A stretch of 64,000 nt of DNA from Pirellulales bacterium (GCA_016776925.1 JADHSL010000005.1:1-64000), one strand, 5' to 3'. Positions 29,510-39,445 are shown, numbered from the stretch's first letter. The notes: a model not told the origin generated them from the sequence alone. Program-made: numbers and translations.

Positions 29510-30457
29510 ACAGAGCATTTCACCAGCAAATCCATTGATGACCTCGTGCCCTGTAGGAAACAGTATATCGGCTTCCGACGACTGCTCCTACCGATTGGCA
29601 AAAAGCAGTTCCACAGATTTCCCAAGAAGCCATACTGCGGGGGTTGTTTGGCCCGGAAGAGCACTCAATAGCCAATAAAAACATGGCACTTTCACTCCCT
29701 CACCCGGGACACGTTCAGGTGGAAAAAGTAGACCAGTTAAAAAGCCGATCCCACACACAACACGGCTCGAATAGAGACCCAAAAATTCAATTTTAGCTTA
29801 TTTTTTGAGATACTCCCGAGACCGTGCCGACGCCTCAAAAAAATTATTTCAATAGTGGTAGAAATTTTTGATGAAGAATATTTCTGAACCATGCGACCCG
29901 CATCAGTGATAACTTGCGGACAAGCGAGACAGTGCTTGACAGGATCAAACAACGACACAGAATGCACATGTGATGGAAATTATTCATCACGCTGTAATGA
30001 CAAATGAATCTCATTGATTTCAAGGAAATTTTTGTCTCAGACAATTACAAGAGTTTTCATTTTCAGGTAGTCTTGTTTGGCTACGAATGTATTAAAAATC
30101 AGGGGGGGAGATTTTAACGAGCTGGTCGCATTATTTATTCATTGACTGAACTCGTTCATGATGTACAACTTCGAGGAATCCAAGGGGGGCGGCGACGTGA
30201 GGGATCGACAGTCGACGGGTTCACCTGTGGCTTGGATGTCCCCCCCGTCTTCGAGGTATATTTTATTTCCTGATCGTTTCGTACTTGCATGCTTCTCTGG
30301 AGCTGGTCGTAGACCGTATTGGAATACTGCCTACAGCATTCAAGCTGGAACTGTTTCTAACAACATGAATGCAGGGAAGGACCTAGGTGTGCTTCTTACT
30401 CAATTGGCCTGCTTTTGGTGACCTTTTTGGGCCCATGTAACGGTATGAGGATACGTA
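29510..30457. other. About 950-bp intergenic region with a possible structured RNA
   Basis: No convincing gene is seen. Short frames on the minus strand (for example 29588-29782, TTG start) lack ribosome-binding sites and recognisable similarity. The right part (30168-30256) has unusual structure: ATCCAAG (30178-30184) pairs with CTTGGAT (30231-30237), G-run 30184-30189 can pair with C-run 30240-30246 across that stem (pseudoknot-like), and CTTCGAGG is repeated at 30169 and 30249. It could be a structured leader or small RNA ahead of folK; the evidence is only base pairing by eye. Confidence 0.35.
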
Positions 30458-31600
30458 ATGGTCCTTCAATCCAATCGTCAAAAGGTAGCGCGCTGCCTCA
30501 TTGGTTGTGGGGCAAATGTAGGTGCCCGACGAGAACAGCTTGACCAGGCAATCGACATGCTTCGATTTATGCCAGGTATTCAGCTCATGCATGTCAGTCA
30601 GTTTTTAGAAACAAGACCTGTGGGTGGCCCACCTGGACAACCTCCCTATTTAAATGCCGCTTGCCTCATTGAAACAACCTTTGAGCCCATTGAAGTACTC
30701 GACATGCTTTTGGCTGTCGAAAACACGCTGCAACGTTCTCGGGAAACACGGTGGGGCCCACGAACTATTGATCTGGATTTACTGATCTACGATGACTGCG
30801 TTCTGAAGACCGAACGTCTTCAGGTTCCACATCCACGCATGACAACGCGACGGTTTGTTCTTGAGCCAGCAGCTGAAATTGCCGCCGACTTGGAACATCC
30901 AGTGTCCCGGTGCTCAATTCATGAACTTCTTGAGAATATCTCGCAACGTCACCTCCACGTCGCCGTGGTGGGTGTTCCGGGAAGTGGCGCTCCGGAAATT
31001 GCTGATGCGGTAGCCGATGTGACACTTTCGAGGTTGATTCATGCACCTGCTCCTCTTCCGATAGCTGGCTGGGGGGCGCTATCTACGAAGCAGGTATCAA
31101 CAAAAGAGCCTACTGAGCAGCTACTCCTATTATCTCAGAAATACGCAGATCCTCTCTTGAAGGCCAATTGGCCTGATGGTCCACATGGCACCGTCACTGA
31201 TTATTGGATTGAGTCCATTCGGTTAGCCGCAGAAAACAACTCTGCAATTGATACGAACAAACAATTCGAGAACGCCTTTGCATCAATCAGCCAAAAAACA
31301 GTCACACCGCATGTCGTATTACTGCTCAATGTGAATCGCCAAACGCTATCAGAGAGAATTGCCTATCGGGCTCATGCCGCACAACAGAGTGACGTCTTTG
31401 CTGATCTAGTTGCGGTGCAAACAATGACGACTTCTGATCAAGGAATTGCAACATTGCTCTCTTTGCAGGAGCACCTTATAGATTGCCTACTCAGTACTCA
31501 GGGCAGACAATGCCGTCCGAAAGCAGTCATACAACTTGACTCCGATGATCTTGGAAAGGCTGCGCTTGATGCCGTTGCCGCCATTGAGGGCATCTCGTAA
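30458..31600 (+). CDS. folK: HPPK (FolK) fused to a degenerate P-loop kinase-like domain
   Basis: 380 residues. Residues 11-165 are hydroxymethyldihydropterin pyrophosphokinase: IGCGANVGARREQLDQAI, the PYLNAACLIET strand and the signature RSRETRWGPRTIDLDLLIYDD. This enzyme makes the pyrophosphate for dihydropteroate synthesis. Residues 166-380 look like a deoxynucleoside-kinase fold (HVAVVGVPGSGAPEIADAV, a later VVLLLNVNRQTLSERI), but the P-loop lysine is absent (GSGAPE instead of GxGKS/T). This half is twice the usual HPPK length and its activity is doubtful. It is two bases ahead of panC, in an apparent vitamin operon. Confidence 0.85.
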   Translation: MVLQSNRQKVARCLIGCGANVGARREQLDQAIDMLRFMPGIQLMHVSQFLETRPVGGPPGQPPYLNAACLIETTFEPIEVLDMLLAVENTLQRSRETRWGPRTIDLDLLIYDDCVLKTERLQVPHPRMTTRRFVLEPAAEIAADLEHPVSRCSIHELLENISQRHLHVAVVGVPGSGAPEIADAVADVTLSRLIHAPAPLPIAGWGALSTKQVSTKEPTEQLLLLSQKYADPLLKANWPDGPHGTVTDYWIESIRLAAENNSAIDTNKQFENAFASISQKTVTPHVVLLLNVNRQTLSERIAYRAHAAQQSDVFADLVAVQTMTTSDQGIATLLSLQEHLIDCLLSTQGRQCRPKAVIQLDSDDLGKAALDAVAAIEGIS

Positions 31601-31602
31601 CT

Positions 31603-32463
31603 ATGTCGACGCCACTGGTTATTCGTGATCGTAATACAATGCGAAACCTGATTCTCACGAATCAAACAATGGGGCGGCGCATCGGCTTTGTTCCTACAAT
31701 GGGCAGCCTTCATGCGGGACACACATCATTAGTTGATCGTGCAATGGCTGAATGTGACGACGTTGTGACCTCAATTTTTGTGAATCCAAGTCAATTCGGA
31801 CCACAGGAAGATTTTGAGCGATACCCAAGAGATTTTGATGCTGATTTCAATCTATTGGCTCAGCATGACGTTCGCTGGATTTTCGCGCCTGACGTTCATG
31901 AGATGTATCCACCTGGTGATTCAACTCGTATTGAAATCTCTGGACCCGCTGAGCCCTACGAGGGGCAGTTGAGGCCCGGCCATTTTTCTGGCGTCGCAAC
32001 AATAGTTTTCCGGCTTCTTCAGAGTACACCAGCGAATACTGTCTATTTTGGTGCGAAGGATTGGCAGCAGGTTCTGGTAGTTCGACAAATGGTGCGCGAC
32101 CTTGGGCTCGACGTAGAGGTTATGACATGCCCAATAGTCCGTGACAAAGATGGCCTGGCGCTGAGTTCGCGGAATGCATACTTGAGTGAATCGGAGAGGA
32201 CGCGTGCCCAAACTATTTACGCTGCACTTCAACAAGCAGAAGAAAACTGGTGCCGTGGTTTGGCAATCGATAAGATAGAGCTGAAGGTAAGAGACATGCT
32301 GTCAGCACGAGAGATCCGGATTGACTACGCTGATATTGTTCACGATGAATCTTTGAGAAAGATTTCTGAAGTGAGTCGCAACACCCCTGCAATTTTTCTC
32401 ATCGCCTGCCACGTTGGCTCAACACGACTGATTGATAACATTCTCCTGCCATCACAGACGTAA
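31603..32463 (+). CDS. panC: Pantothenate synthetase
   Basis: 286 residues. All blocks of PanC are present: FVPTMGSLHAGH (HIGH-like ATP site), SIFVNPSQFGPQEDF, YEGQLRPGHFSGVATIV, YFGAKDWQQVLVV and the KMSKS-like LALSSRNAYLS. It ligates pantoate and beta-alanine with ATP in the cytoplasm. It begins two bases after the folK-fusion stop and is followed five bases later by lgt, so the three genes form a tight operon. Confidence 0.95.
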   Translation: MSTPLVIRDRNTMRNLILTNQTMGRRIGFVPTMGSLHAGHTSLVDRAMAECDDVVTSIFVNPSQFGPQEDFERYPRDFDADFNLLAQHDVRWIFAPDVHEMYPPGDSTRIEISGPAEPYEGQLRPGHFSGVATIVFRLLQSTPANTVYFGAKDWQQVLVVRQMVRDLGLDVEVMTCPIVRDKDGLALSSRNAYLSESERTRAQTIYAALQQAEENWCRGLAIDKIELKVRDMLSAREIRIDYADIVHDESLRKISEVSRNTPAIFLIACHVGSTRLIDNILLPSQT

Positions 32464-32468
32464 TCTTT

Positions 32469-33527
32469 GTGCGCACAACACTTTTCTACATACCTACAGA
32501 ACTCTCCCTCGGTTCAGCATTCTTGCCGCTCTTTGGATGGGGTGCTTTCTTTTTTGTATGGCTGTTTCTCGGCACCACGGCATTTGTGCTCACCAGTCGA
32601 CAAAAAGGTTGCCAGGAGGCCATCAATTTACTCCTCCTACCATTGGCAATAAGTGGTGCTGTGATTGTTTGGGGGCTGCCTGCACTGGACGATGGCCATG
32701 GGATTCCTGTGCGCGGATATGGAACGATGCTCATCGCCGCGGCGGCGGCTGGCACATGGCTGTCGATTATCCGCGGACGAAAAGTGGGTATTGATGCTGA
32801 CTCAATTATTGCCCTCGGGCTTGAAGTTTTTCTTGCTGGAATTATCGGCGCGCGAATATTTTTTGTTATTGAATATCATGAACAGTTTTTTTCTCCTGAC
32901 AAAAACCTGATCCAATCGTTTCTTGCGATCATCAACATTCCTGCGGGTGGGCTTGTCGTTTTCGGGGCCTTGCCTACGGCATCATTGGCAGCATGGCTGT
33001 TTGCGAGGAGAAGAAATATTCCAATTACTCAGCTTGCTGACTGCATTGCTCCGGGCCTCCTCATAGGTCTCTCACTCGGCAGACTCGGCTGTTTTTTAAA
33101 TGGGTGCTGCTACGGCGGGCCCTGTGAACTCCCATGGGCCATGCAGTTCCCGGCTGGAAGTCCGCCATGGTTTGATCAGGTCAGTCGAGGATTGATTCCA
33201 GGCCCTGGTATTGATGGAAGCACCGTGCCTACGCTTCCAATTCACCCAACACAACTTTACGCAGCACTTGATGCAGCTATCTTGGCAGTACTGGCTGTTG
33301 CTTTTACACCGTTCGCGCGCCGGAATGGTGAGGTGTTTGCCCTGGTTGTCACTCTCCATCCGATTTCACGGATTCTGCTTGAGGAAATTCGTATCGATGA
33401 ACCACCCGCCCTTGGAACACCACTCTCAATATCTCAATTGATGTCAGTCGTGATTCTGGGCTGTGCGATGGTGTTCTGGTGGTGGATTTCAACGCAACCA
33501 CAACAGGCAGCTAGAGACAACGTGTAA
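32469..33527 (+). CDS. lgt: Prolipoprotein diacylglyceryl transferase
   Basis: 352 residues from a GTG start, polytopic membrane protein with about seven hydrophobic segments. Lgt landmarks are VRGYGTMLIAAAAAG (the YG block), GARIFFVIEY, and the signature region GLSLGRLGCFLNGCCYGGPC, followed by HPTQLYAALDA near the C-terminus. In this signature the Asn of GNF and the Glu of NGE are cysteines (GCFLNGCCYG), a variant also found in other phyla. Transfers diacylglycerol to lipoprotein cysteines at the membrane. Confidence 0.88.
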   Translation: MRTTLFYIPTELSLGSAFLPLFGWGAFFFVWLFLGTTAFVLTSRQKGCQEAINLLLLPLAISGAVIVWGLPALDDGHGIPVRGYGTMLIAAAAAGTWLSIIRGRKVGIDADSIIALGLEVFLAGIIGARIFFVIEYHEQFFSPDKNLIQSFLAIINIPAGGLVVFGALPTASLAAWLFARRRNIPITQLADCIAPGLLIGLSLGRLGCFLNGCCYGGPCELPWAMQFPAGSPPWFDQVSRGLIPGPGIDGSTVPTLPIHPTQLYAALDAAILAVLAVAFTPFARRNGEVFALVVTLHPISRILLEEIRIDEPPALGTPLSISQLMSVVILGCAMVFWWWISTQPQQAARDNV

Positions 33528-33539
33528 GGAACATTGAGT

Positions 33540-33815
33540 GTGACTCTTCAGAAACCTAAGAAGCCTGTTACCGACCCGCCTGTCGTACGGCTCCGATGTC
33601 GAGAAGATGGACCGCTTGTTGTTGAATTACCGGAGGCTATCGATGGGGTCCCTTCAGTCACCGTACAAATCACCGATCACCACCGAGAGGCATTTACACT
33701 CCCCACGAACAAATCAGTTCTTGCACTGTGTCGTTGTGGAAAATCCGCAAACCGCCCATTTTGTGATGGGAGTCACAAAACTTGTGAATTTCGTGCAAGT
33801 GAAACTGCTAGCTAA
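33540..33815 (+). CDS. CDGSH iron-sulfur domain protein
   Basis: 91 residues from the GTG at 33540, which has AAGGA nine bases upstream; an in-frame TTG at 33534 is only three bases from that site. The C-terminal CRCGKSANRPFCDGSHKTC contains the full CxC-x2-S-x3-P-x-CDGSH motif, with three Cys and one His binding a 2Fe-2S cluster. The N-terminal half is a small beta domain. The role is probably redox or cluster transfer. It is the last gene of the folK-panC-lgt run. Confidence 0.9.
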   Translation: MTLQKPKKPVTDPPVVRLRCREDGPLVVELPEAIDGVPSVTVQITDHHREAFTLPTNKSVLALCRCGKSANRPFCDGSHKTCEFRASETAS

Positions 33816-34184
33816 CCACGTTTCCCTTCGAGCCGAAAAACGAGCCAAATACGCGCTCTGAACCACGCAGAAGGGGGGCGTTTTAACGGCTCTTCCGAGT
33901 ACCAAGGCTCTTCCGAACAGGAAAACCTTGCCTAGAAGACGACTCAGACCGAGTCCCTCAGGAAAAAAACAAGCCATTTACGGTGGAAAGATATAGACTC
34001 TGAAGAAGAACATGGTTAATTTTTCATCGTGTCCGTCAGTTCGTTCAGTACTCATACGGTTCAATTGACTGACGCATTGCTTCATCAACCGCCATCCAAG
34101 CCGTCAGGCTGGTGATGGCGGCGAATGAATACCGACCGTCGTCATTCCCAGTATTGTCCCCTCAATAGGTTCACTTGAGCCCAT
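33816..34184 (+). other. Intergenic region ahead of the MMPL exporter gene, with hairpin
   Basis: No gene is seen in these 370 bases. An 11-base direct repeat GGCTCTTCCGA occurs at 33888-33898 and 33906-33916. A strong hairpin spans 34089-34121: CCGCCATC pairs with GATGGCGG and AGCC with GGCT around a GTCA loop, with a small internal loop. No T-run follows, so it is more likely a leader structure than a terminator. Confidence 0.4.
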
Positions 34185-36737
34185 ATGTCTCAACGACCCG
34201 GATTTTACGAGCGATACAGCGTTTGGATTCTCGCTATCCTTGTCTTTTTGCTTCCCATGGTGGTTGTGGGCGCTATCAAGGCCAAAGGCAATAATCGTAA
34301 TGACGTAAAGGGATGGCTGCCTCTGGAGTACCCAGAGACCAAGACGTATCGCTTCTTTCGTGAGAATTTCCAGGGTGAAGAATTCATTCTCGTGAGCTGG
34401 GATGGCTGCACGATGGATGATCCACGGCTTGAACTACTAGCCAGGAAGTTGCTGCCGCCTCCTGAAGAGGCCTCCCGAATTAGTCGAACAATCTTTTTCA
34501 AAACAGCTCAGACTGGCCCCCGGGCTGTTGAGCAGATGACTGAAGAGCCGCTCAATCTTGATCCTGAAGAAGCGGTAGACAGGCTCACTGGTGCACTTAT
34601 CGGTGATATCGATTCACCTGATAACCAGACCGCCGAAGATGACAGTACTGACACTTTGACAGAGGCAGAATTAGATGACCTTCAAACGTGTCTTGTCCTG
34701 ACGCTGTCCGATGCAGCTCGAGCAAACCTCCATGGTGCAATTGACACAATAAAAATTGTTGCGGTCGAAGAGTGTGGTATTCCGGAAGAAACGATCCACA
34801 TGGGTGGGCCACCCGTTGACAATGTATCAATTGATCGCGCGGGGCAGACCAGTGTCACGCTACTCTTTGGCCTTTCGCTTGTTGTTGGCTTCTTTGTTAG
34901 CTGGTGGAGCCTCAAAAGCAAAATGCTCGTCGGGCTTGTACTTGCTTCGGGCGTTTACAGCATGTTCGCGAGTCTTGCGATCGTGTGGTATTCAGGATAT
35001 CCCGTTGATGCCATCCTGCTCACGATGCCCTCTCTTGTCTACGTTGCAACAACGAGTGGTGCAATCCACCTTGCCAACTATTACCGCGATCAGTTGGCTG
35101 AAACAGGAGTGCTTAAGGGGGCTGCTGGTGCTTCGGTACGTCATGCCCTCCTACCACTTTCTTTAGCTACGGGTACCACAGCCGTAGGACTGGCGACACT
35201 CGCTGTGAGTGTACTTGTACCGATCAAAATGTTTGGCATCTTTTCAGCAATCGGTGTTGTTGTGAGTTTCATCATTTTGATTACGTTGATACCTGCGTGC
35301 CTTGAACTTTTCCCACCAAAACTTCGTCTCGGTGCAGCAGGCAGTGAAGAAGACGGTGACTCGTGGCGTCCTATTGAAGAGAGTCCGTGGTGGGGTGTTG
35401 GTGAATGGATCACACGACACAACGTTTCAGTCGCCACAATTTGTCTCCTCGTCATGGCAGGCATTGGCTATGGCATGACCCGTGTAGAAAGTAGCGTTCA
35501 GCTCATGAGGCTATTTTCGCCTCAGGCTCGAATTCGACAGGACTATCGTTGGCTTGAGAAAAAACTTGGGCCACTCGTTCCAATGGAAATACTCATTCGC
35601 TGTGATCAAGAAAAGTGTGATCTCAATTTCCTGGAACGAATGGAACTCGTAGATGAAATACAGCGGGAGATTGGTGAACTCGGTGAGGTAGGTAGTTCTC
35701 TCTCGACCGTCACCTTTGGCCGGAGTCTTGACGTCGGTGGTGGCGGAATTGGTGGCGCTGCAGGCCGTGTATTCGGCCTGAATGCGCGAACACGACGGAG
35801 CGTTCTCAACAGAAGACTTGTCGCCCATCGTGATGAATTTCTTGATGGTGACTATCTGCGTGAAGCAAAGGTAGTAAGTGACGAAGGAACTCGTGATCAG
35901 GAACTGTGGAGAATTAGTGCTCGTGTCAGTGCGACTAAAGAAGTCGACTACGCGGAGTTCAAGCGTGACCTCCAGTCAAAAATCGACCCGATTCTGGCCA
36001 GCTACAAATCTGACGGCACGCACGGAATTTCTGTCGACTACACTGGTCTTGTACCACTGGTCTACAAAGCACAACATTCCTTGCTCGACGGGCTTATTGC
36101 TGGCTTCATTAGTGACTTTGCAATAATTGTTCTGGTCATGGTGCTTCTTTGCCGGGCTGCCTCCGCGGGGCTCGTGCTTCTACTTCCTGCTGCCTTTCCT
36201 GCTGTTGTTGTCTTCGGAGGAATGGGTTGGGGGAATGCGCTTCTAAAGAGTTTCGGAACAGGAAACCTTCTTATCGATATCGGCACCGTAATGGCTCCTT
36301 GCGTTGCACTCGGTGTTACCGTTGACGATGTTGTTCATTTCATGCTTTGGTTCAGACGTGGTATTTCTGATGGTATGGACCGTAAACAAGCAACTATGCT
36401 GGCCTACAAAGGGTGTGCTCGAGCGATGTATCAAAGCTGGGGTGTCATTGGTATTGGCCTGTCAGTCTTTTCGCTCTCACCGTTTGGGCCGACACAGCGA
36501 TTCGGTCATATGATGCTCGCCATGCTCACTGTTGCATTGGTTGGAAACCTTGTGTTGCTTCCAGCACTCTTGGCCGGGCCACTTGGTGATATTTTTGGAT
36601 GGAGTGTACTTCGTCTGAATCGCAAAAGGTCAGAAAAGCAGGATCAACGCCGGGTGAGGACTGAGGCTGGAACAGATGCTCTTCCACAGCCTCACGTGTT
36701 GCCTGAACCGGCGACGAAGCAGGTTGTTCATGCCTGA
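34185..36737 (+). CDS. RND/MMPL-family membrane exporter
   Basis: 850 residues with the duplicated RND layout: TM1 at about residues 13-31, a periplasmic loop, a five-helix bundle (about 225-380, LLFGLSLVVGFFVSWW through VVSFIILITLIPACLELFP), TM7 near 410-430, a second periplasmic loop, and a final five-helix bundle (about 630-810) containing GTVMAPCVALGVTVDDVVHF, where the Asp pair marks the proton-relay helix. MMPL members move lipids or hydrophobic molecules using the proton gradient; the cargo here is unknown. The end overlaps the start of the methyltransferase gene by eight bases. Confidence 0.85.
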   Translation: MSQRPGFYERYSVWILAILVFLLPMVVVGAIKAKGNNRNDVKGWLPLEYPETKTYRFFRENFQGEEFILVSWDGCTMDDPRLELLARKLLPPPEEASRISRTIFFKTAQTGPRAVEQMTEEPLNLDPEEAVDRLTGALIGDIDSPDNQTAEDDSTDTLTEAELDDLQTCLVLTLSDAARANLHGAIDTIKIVAVEECGIPEETIHMGGPPVDNVSIDRAGQTSVTLLFGLSLVVGFFVSWWSLKSKMLVGLVLASGVYSMFASLAIVWYSGYPVDAILLTMPSLVYVATTSGAIHLANYYRDQLAETGVLKGAAGASVRHALLPLSLATGTTAVGLATLAVSVLVPIKMFGIFSAIGVVVSFIILITLIPACLELFPPKLRLGAAGSEEDGDSWRPIEESPWWGVGEWITRHNVSVATICLLVMAGIGYGMTRVESSVQLMRLFSPQARIRQDYRWLEKKLGPLVPMEILIRCDQEKCDLNFLERMELVDEIQREIGELGEVGSSLSTVTFGRSLDVGGGGIGGAAGRVFGLNARTRRSVLNRRLVAHRDEFLDGDYLREAKVVSDEGTRDQELWRISARVSATKEVDYAEFKRDLQSKIDPILASYKSDGTHGISVDYTGLVPLVYKAQHSLLDGLIAGFISDFAIIVLVMVLLCRAASAGLVLLLPAAFPAVVVFGGMGWGNALLKSFGTGNLLIDIGTVMAPCVALGVTVDDVVHFMLWFRRGISDGMDRKQATMLAYKGCARAMYQSWGVIGIGLSVFSLSPFGPTQRFGHMMLAMLTVALVGNLVLLPALLAGPLGDIFGWSVLRLNRKRSEKQDQRRVRTEAGTDALPQPHVLPEPATKQVVHA

Positions 36738-37953
36738 GAATGACGTGGCTTCAGGGGCACTTTCAGAGGCCACTGTCTTTATTAAGCCAAAGCGTGCTCG
36801 CCCATTTTTCGGCCGTCATCCATGGGTCCTTGATTCGGCGGTGCTGCGTGTTCACGGTGAACCCACTGATGGAGCCGTGGTCGATGTTGTGACGCACGAT
36901 GGCAACTTCATTGCCCGAGGCCTATGGAATGCATCAAGCCGAATTCGTGTTCGATTGTATTCCTTTGTACAGGACCAAGCTCTTGATGAAGTATTCTGGA
37001 ATGCTCGTATCGAAAATGCAGTTGGCTTACGACAACAACTCGGCCTTCTTTCCAAAAAGACTGGCTGCCGGCTCATAAACAGTGAAGGCGATAGTCTCTC
37101 TGGCATCATTGTCGATCAATATGGCTCCTACCTCGCTTTACAAGTGACAGCCCTCGCAATGGCTGAACGGATCGACATGATCTGCGATAGCCTTGAACGC
37201 CTTGTACAACCAAAAGGTATCTTGCTTCGTGGCGCCGAACGAGGGCTGGGGAAACTTGAGGGGCTTCATTTGCCTGATCGACTGCTCCGTGGTGAATCAC
37301 CTGTTGGACCAATCTTTGTTGAGGAACATGGCCTTCGCTTTGGTGTCGATCTTACCGAGGGACAAAAGACTGGCTATTACCTGGATCAAAAAGAAAACCG
37401 ACAAGCTGCAGCGGCCTATGCTGCCGGGCGGCGAGTCCTTGATATGTTCTGCTACTCCGGAGGTTTTGGAGTAGCGAGTGCCGTTTCTGGAAAAGCTAGT
37501 TCAGTTCTTTCTGTTGATTCAAGCATCAAAGCGATTTCACTGGTACGGGCAAATGCAGAACTTAACAATGCAACAACAATGACGGTTGAGCAGGCCGATG
37601 CATTTGAAAAGCTCGCTTCTCTTGAAGAAGAGAATGCACAGTTTGGCATGGTCGTACTTGATCCACCAAAGTTTGCCCGCAGTCGAGCATCTGCCTCTGA
37701 CGCGCTTCGAGCATATCACCGAATAAATCGTCTTGGTGTCGATCTCCTTGAACCTGGTGGAGTTCTGGTAACGTGCAGTTGTTCTGGAGCGATCGCCCGT
37801 GATGACTTTCTCATGATGCTTTCAGCAGTAGCCCAACGAAGCGGTCGAACACTACAGCTTCTCGAGTACCGCGGCGCTGCTCCTGACCACCCGGTCAACC
37901 TCCACTGCCTGGAGGGTGAATATTTAAAGTGCGTTATCGCTCGAGTGCACTAA
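36730..37953 (+). CDS. RlmI-like 23S rRNA cytosine methyltransferase
   Basis: 407 residues from the ATG at 36730; an earlier in-frame ATG inside the exporter gene adds an unlikely leader. Order: N-terminal PUA domain (VFIKPKRARPFFGRHPWVLD), EEHL-like linker, and Rossmann methyltransferase with the SAM loop VLDMFCYSGGFGVASAV, the substrate motif VVLDPPKFARSR and the catalytic-region cysteines in VTCSCSGAI. This architecture is that of class I m5C methyltransferases RlmI/RlmK-C type acting on 23S rRNA. The exact target base is not readable from sequence. Confidence 0.85.
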   Translation: MPENDVASGALSEATVFIKPKRARPFFGRHPWVLDSAVLRVHGEPTDGAVVDVVTHDGNFIARGLWNASSRIRVRLYSFVQDQALDEVFWNARIENAVGLRQQLGLLSKKTGCRLINSEGDSLSGIIVDQYGSYLALQVTALAMAERIDMICDSLERLVQPKGILLRGAERGLGKLEGLHLPDRLLRGESPVGPIFVEEHGLRFGVDLTEGQKTGYYLDQKENRQAAAAYAAGRRVLDMFCYSGGFGVASAVSGKASSVLSVDSSIKAISLVRANAELNNATTMTVEQADAFEKLASLEEENAQFGMVVLDPPKFARSRASASDALRAYHRINRLGVDLLEPGGVLVTCSCSGAIARDDFLMMLSAVAQRSGRTLQLLEYRGAAPDHPVNLHCLEGEYLKCVIARVH

Positions 37954-37980
37954 GACAGGACAGTGACGTCCTACGTGACT

Positions 37981-38256
37981 TCAAACCTTCTTGATCCTGG
38001 TAAACTCGTCGATCGTAACGGTCGTTAACTCCCCGTCATCTCTGGCAAGGATGAGCACATCACTATAAACCTTGTCGTCGGCATTTCGCCGAAAATGAAG
38101 TCCGTGCCGACGCCGCTCCCGCCGCAATACCTTTCCGACAGTAGTCGTACTCCACGTGGCACTTGAGCCAACAGTCACGCCATGGATTACCTCGACCCGA
38201 TCTCCAGGCTTCAGGCCGTCATACACTTCACGTAATTCCTGCTCTGCTGTATTCAT
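37981..38256 (-). CDS. Small conserved-looking hypothetical protein
   Basis: 91 residues from the ATG at 38256 (AGGG eight bases upstream); a start at 38295 is possible. Not recognised. It begins with an acidic helix (AEQELREVYDGLKPGDRVEV), continues with a beta-rich stretch and a very basic GKVLRRERRRHGLHFRRN, and ends with an acidic-basic tail. The GDRVEVIHGVTVGSS start resembles small beta-barrel proteins that bind nucleic acid or ribosomes, but this is only suggestive. It is downstream of ilvC on the same strand. Confidence 0.55.
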   Translation of the reverse strand: MNTAEQELREVYDGLKPGDRVEVIHGVTVGSSATWSTTTVGKVLRRERRRHGLHFRRNADDKVYSDVLILARDDGELTTVTIDEFTRIKKV

Positions 38257-38334
38257 ACTCGTAACCCTAGCTGGTAGTAGCACGGACCGGACCATTTCAT
38301 GTCGGTCCTGTTCATCAGAATCTACCGAATTGAA

Positions 38335-39339
38335 TCAAACTTCTTTTGAATCAATCCATTTCATCATCTTCCTCAAATGGCGACCCGTTTCAGTCAACTT
38401 ATGTTCCCGTTCACGACGACGCGTTGCCTTGAACATGGCGGCTCCGGCTCGATTTTCAAGAATCCAGTCTCTTGCGAATTCACCAGCTTGAATCTCTTCA
38501 AGAATCTTCTTCATTTCAGCTCGTGTTTCATCAGTAATCACACGATTTCCTCGAGTGTAGTCACCGTATTCTGCTGTATTGGAAACACTGTATCTCATGT
38601 ATTCCAAACCACCCTGATAAAGAAGATCGACGATTAATTTCATCTCGTGAAGACACTCAAAATACGCCATCTCAGGCTGATAGCCTGCTTCTACCAATGT
38701 ATCAAAGCCAGCTTTAATCAGTTCTGATACACCTCCACAGAGAACCGCCTGTTCACCGAACAGATCGGTTTCAGTTTCTTCCGCGATGGTCGTCTCTATA
38801 ACACCACCACGAGTGCCGCCAACGCCTTTCGCATAGGCCAGCCCAATCTTTTTTGTCTCTTCTGAAGCTCCTTCACCGAGTGCAATAAGACAGGGAACAC
38901 CACCACCTTTTTCGTACTCACTTCGAACCAGATGACCAGGGCCTTTCGGCGCAACCAGCAGAATATCATGGCCGGGAGGAGGTTCAACTTGATTGAAGTG
39001 AAAATTAAATCCATGACTCGCCATAAGAACCGCACCGGCCTTAAGGTTTGGCTTAATTGAGGTCTTGTAGACATCACCCTGCAACTCATCTGGCAAAAGA
39101 ATATTTACAACATCTGCCTGCTTCACTGCCTCTTCCACAGAGAGTGGATCAAAGCCATGACTTTTGGCGAGATCGAAATTCGGTCCACCGGGACGTTGTG
39201 CAACAACGACGTTTAGGCCACTGTCACGAAGATTCTGTGCCTGAGCATGACCCTGACTTCCATAACCAATGACGGCTATTGTTTTGCCTGAGAGAACGGC
39301 CAAATCGGCATCAGAATCGTAATAAATTGTGGCTGGCAC
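38335..39339 (-). CDS. ilvC: Ketol-acid reductoisomerase
   Basis: 334 residues, class I (short) type. The NADPH site is [21 protein letters not shown] (read as GxGxxG), followed by [10 protein letters not shown], the [11 protein letters not shown] block, the HGFNFHF block and the Mg-binding acidic residues in [17 protein letters not shown] and [15 protein letters not shown]. It converts 2-acetolactate or 2-aceto-2-hydroxybutyrate to the dihydroxy acids of valine and isoleucine synthesis. It follows ilvH by 106 bases on the minus strand. Confidence 0.96.
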   Translation of the reverse strand: MPATIYYDSDADLAVLSGKTIAVIGYGSQGHAQAQNLRDSGLNVVVAQRPGGPNFDLAKSHGFDPLSVEEAVKQADVVNILLPDELQGDVYKTSIKPNLKAGAVLMASHGFNFHFNQVEPPPGHDILLVAPKGPGHLVRSEYEKGGGVPCLIALGEGASEETKKIGLAYAKGVGGTRGGVIETTIAEETETDLFGEQAVLCGGVSELIKAGFDTLVEAGYQPEMAYFECLHEMKLIVDLLYQGGLEYMRYSVSNTAEYGDYTRGNRVITDETRAEMKKILEEIQAGEFARDWILENRAGAAMFKATRRREREHKLTETGRHLRKMMKWIDSKEV

Positions 39340-39445
39340 GGGGGGCTCCTTTTGAACCAGAGTAAAATCGAAAGTTTAGTTTGTACGGTATTTGTGACAT
39401 CTAAGAACCCTCATTCTTCGATGACGAGCAGGTTCTTAAGATACA

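Noticed and set aside
29588..29782. 64-residue hydrophobic minus-strand frame in the intergenic region
   Set aside because: TTG start without a ribosome-binding site, no recognised family, and no continuation in adjacent frames that would indicate a broken gene.
30180..30260. Possible tmRNA (ssrA) from a GGGGGGCGGCGAC...TCGACGGG pattern
   Set aside because: The start is only loosely similar, no tag-peptide reading frame ending in ALAA-like residues is visible, and no T-arm plus CCA 3' end that pairs with the start was found downstream.
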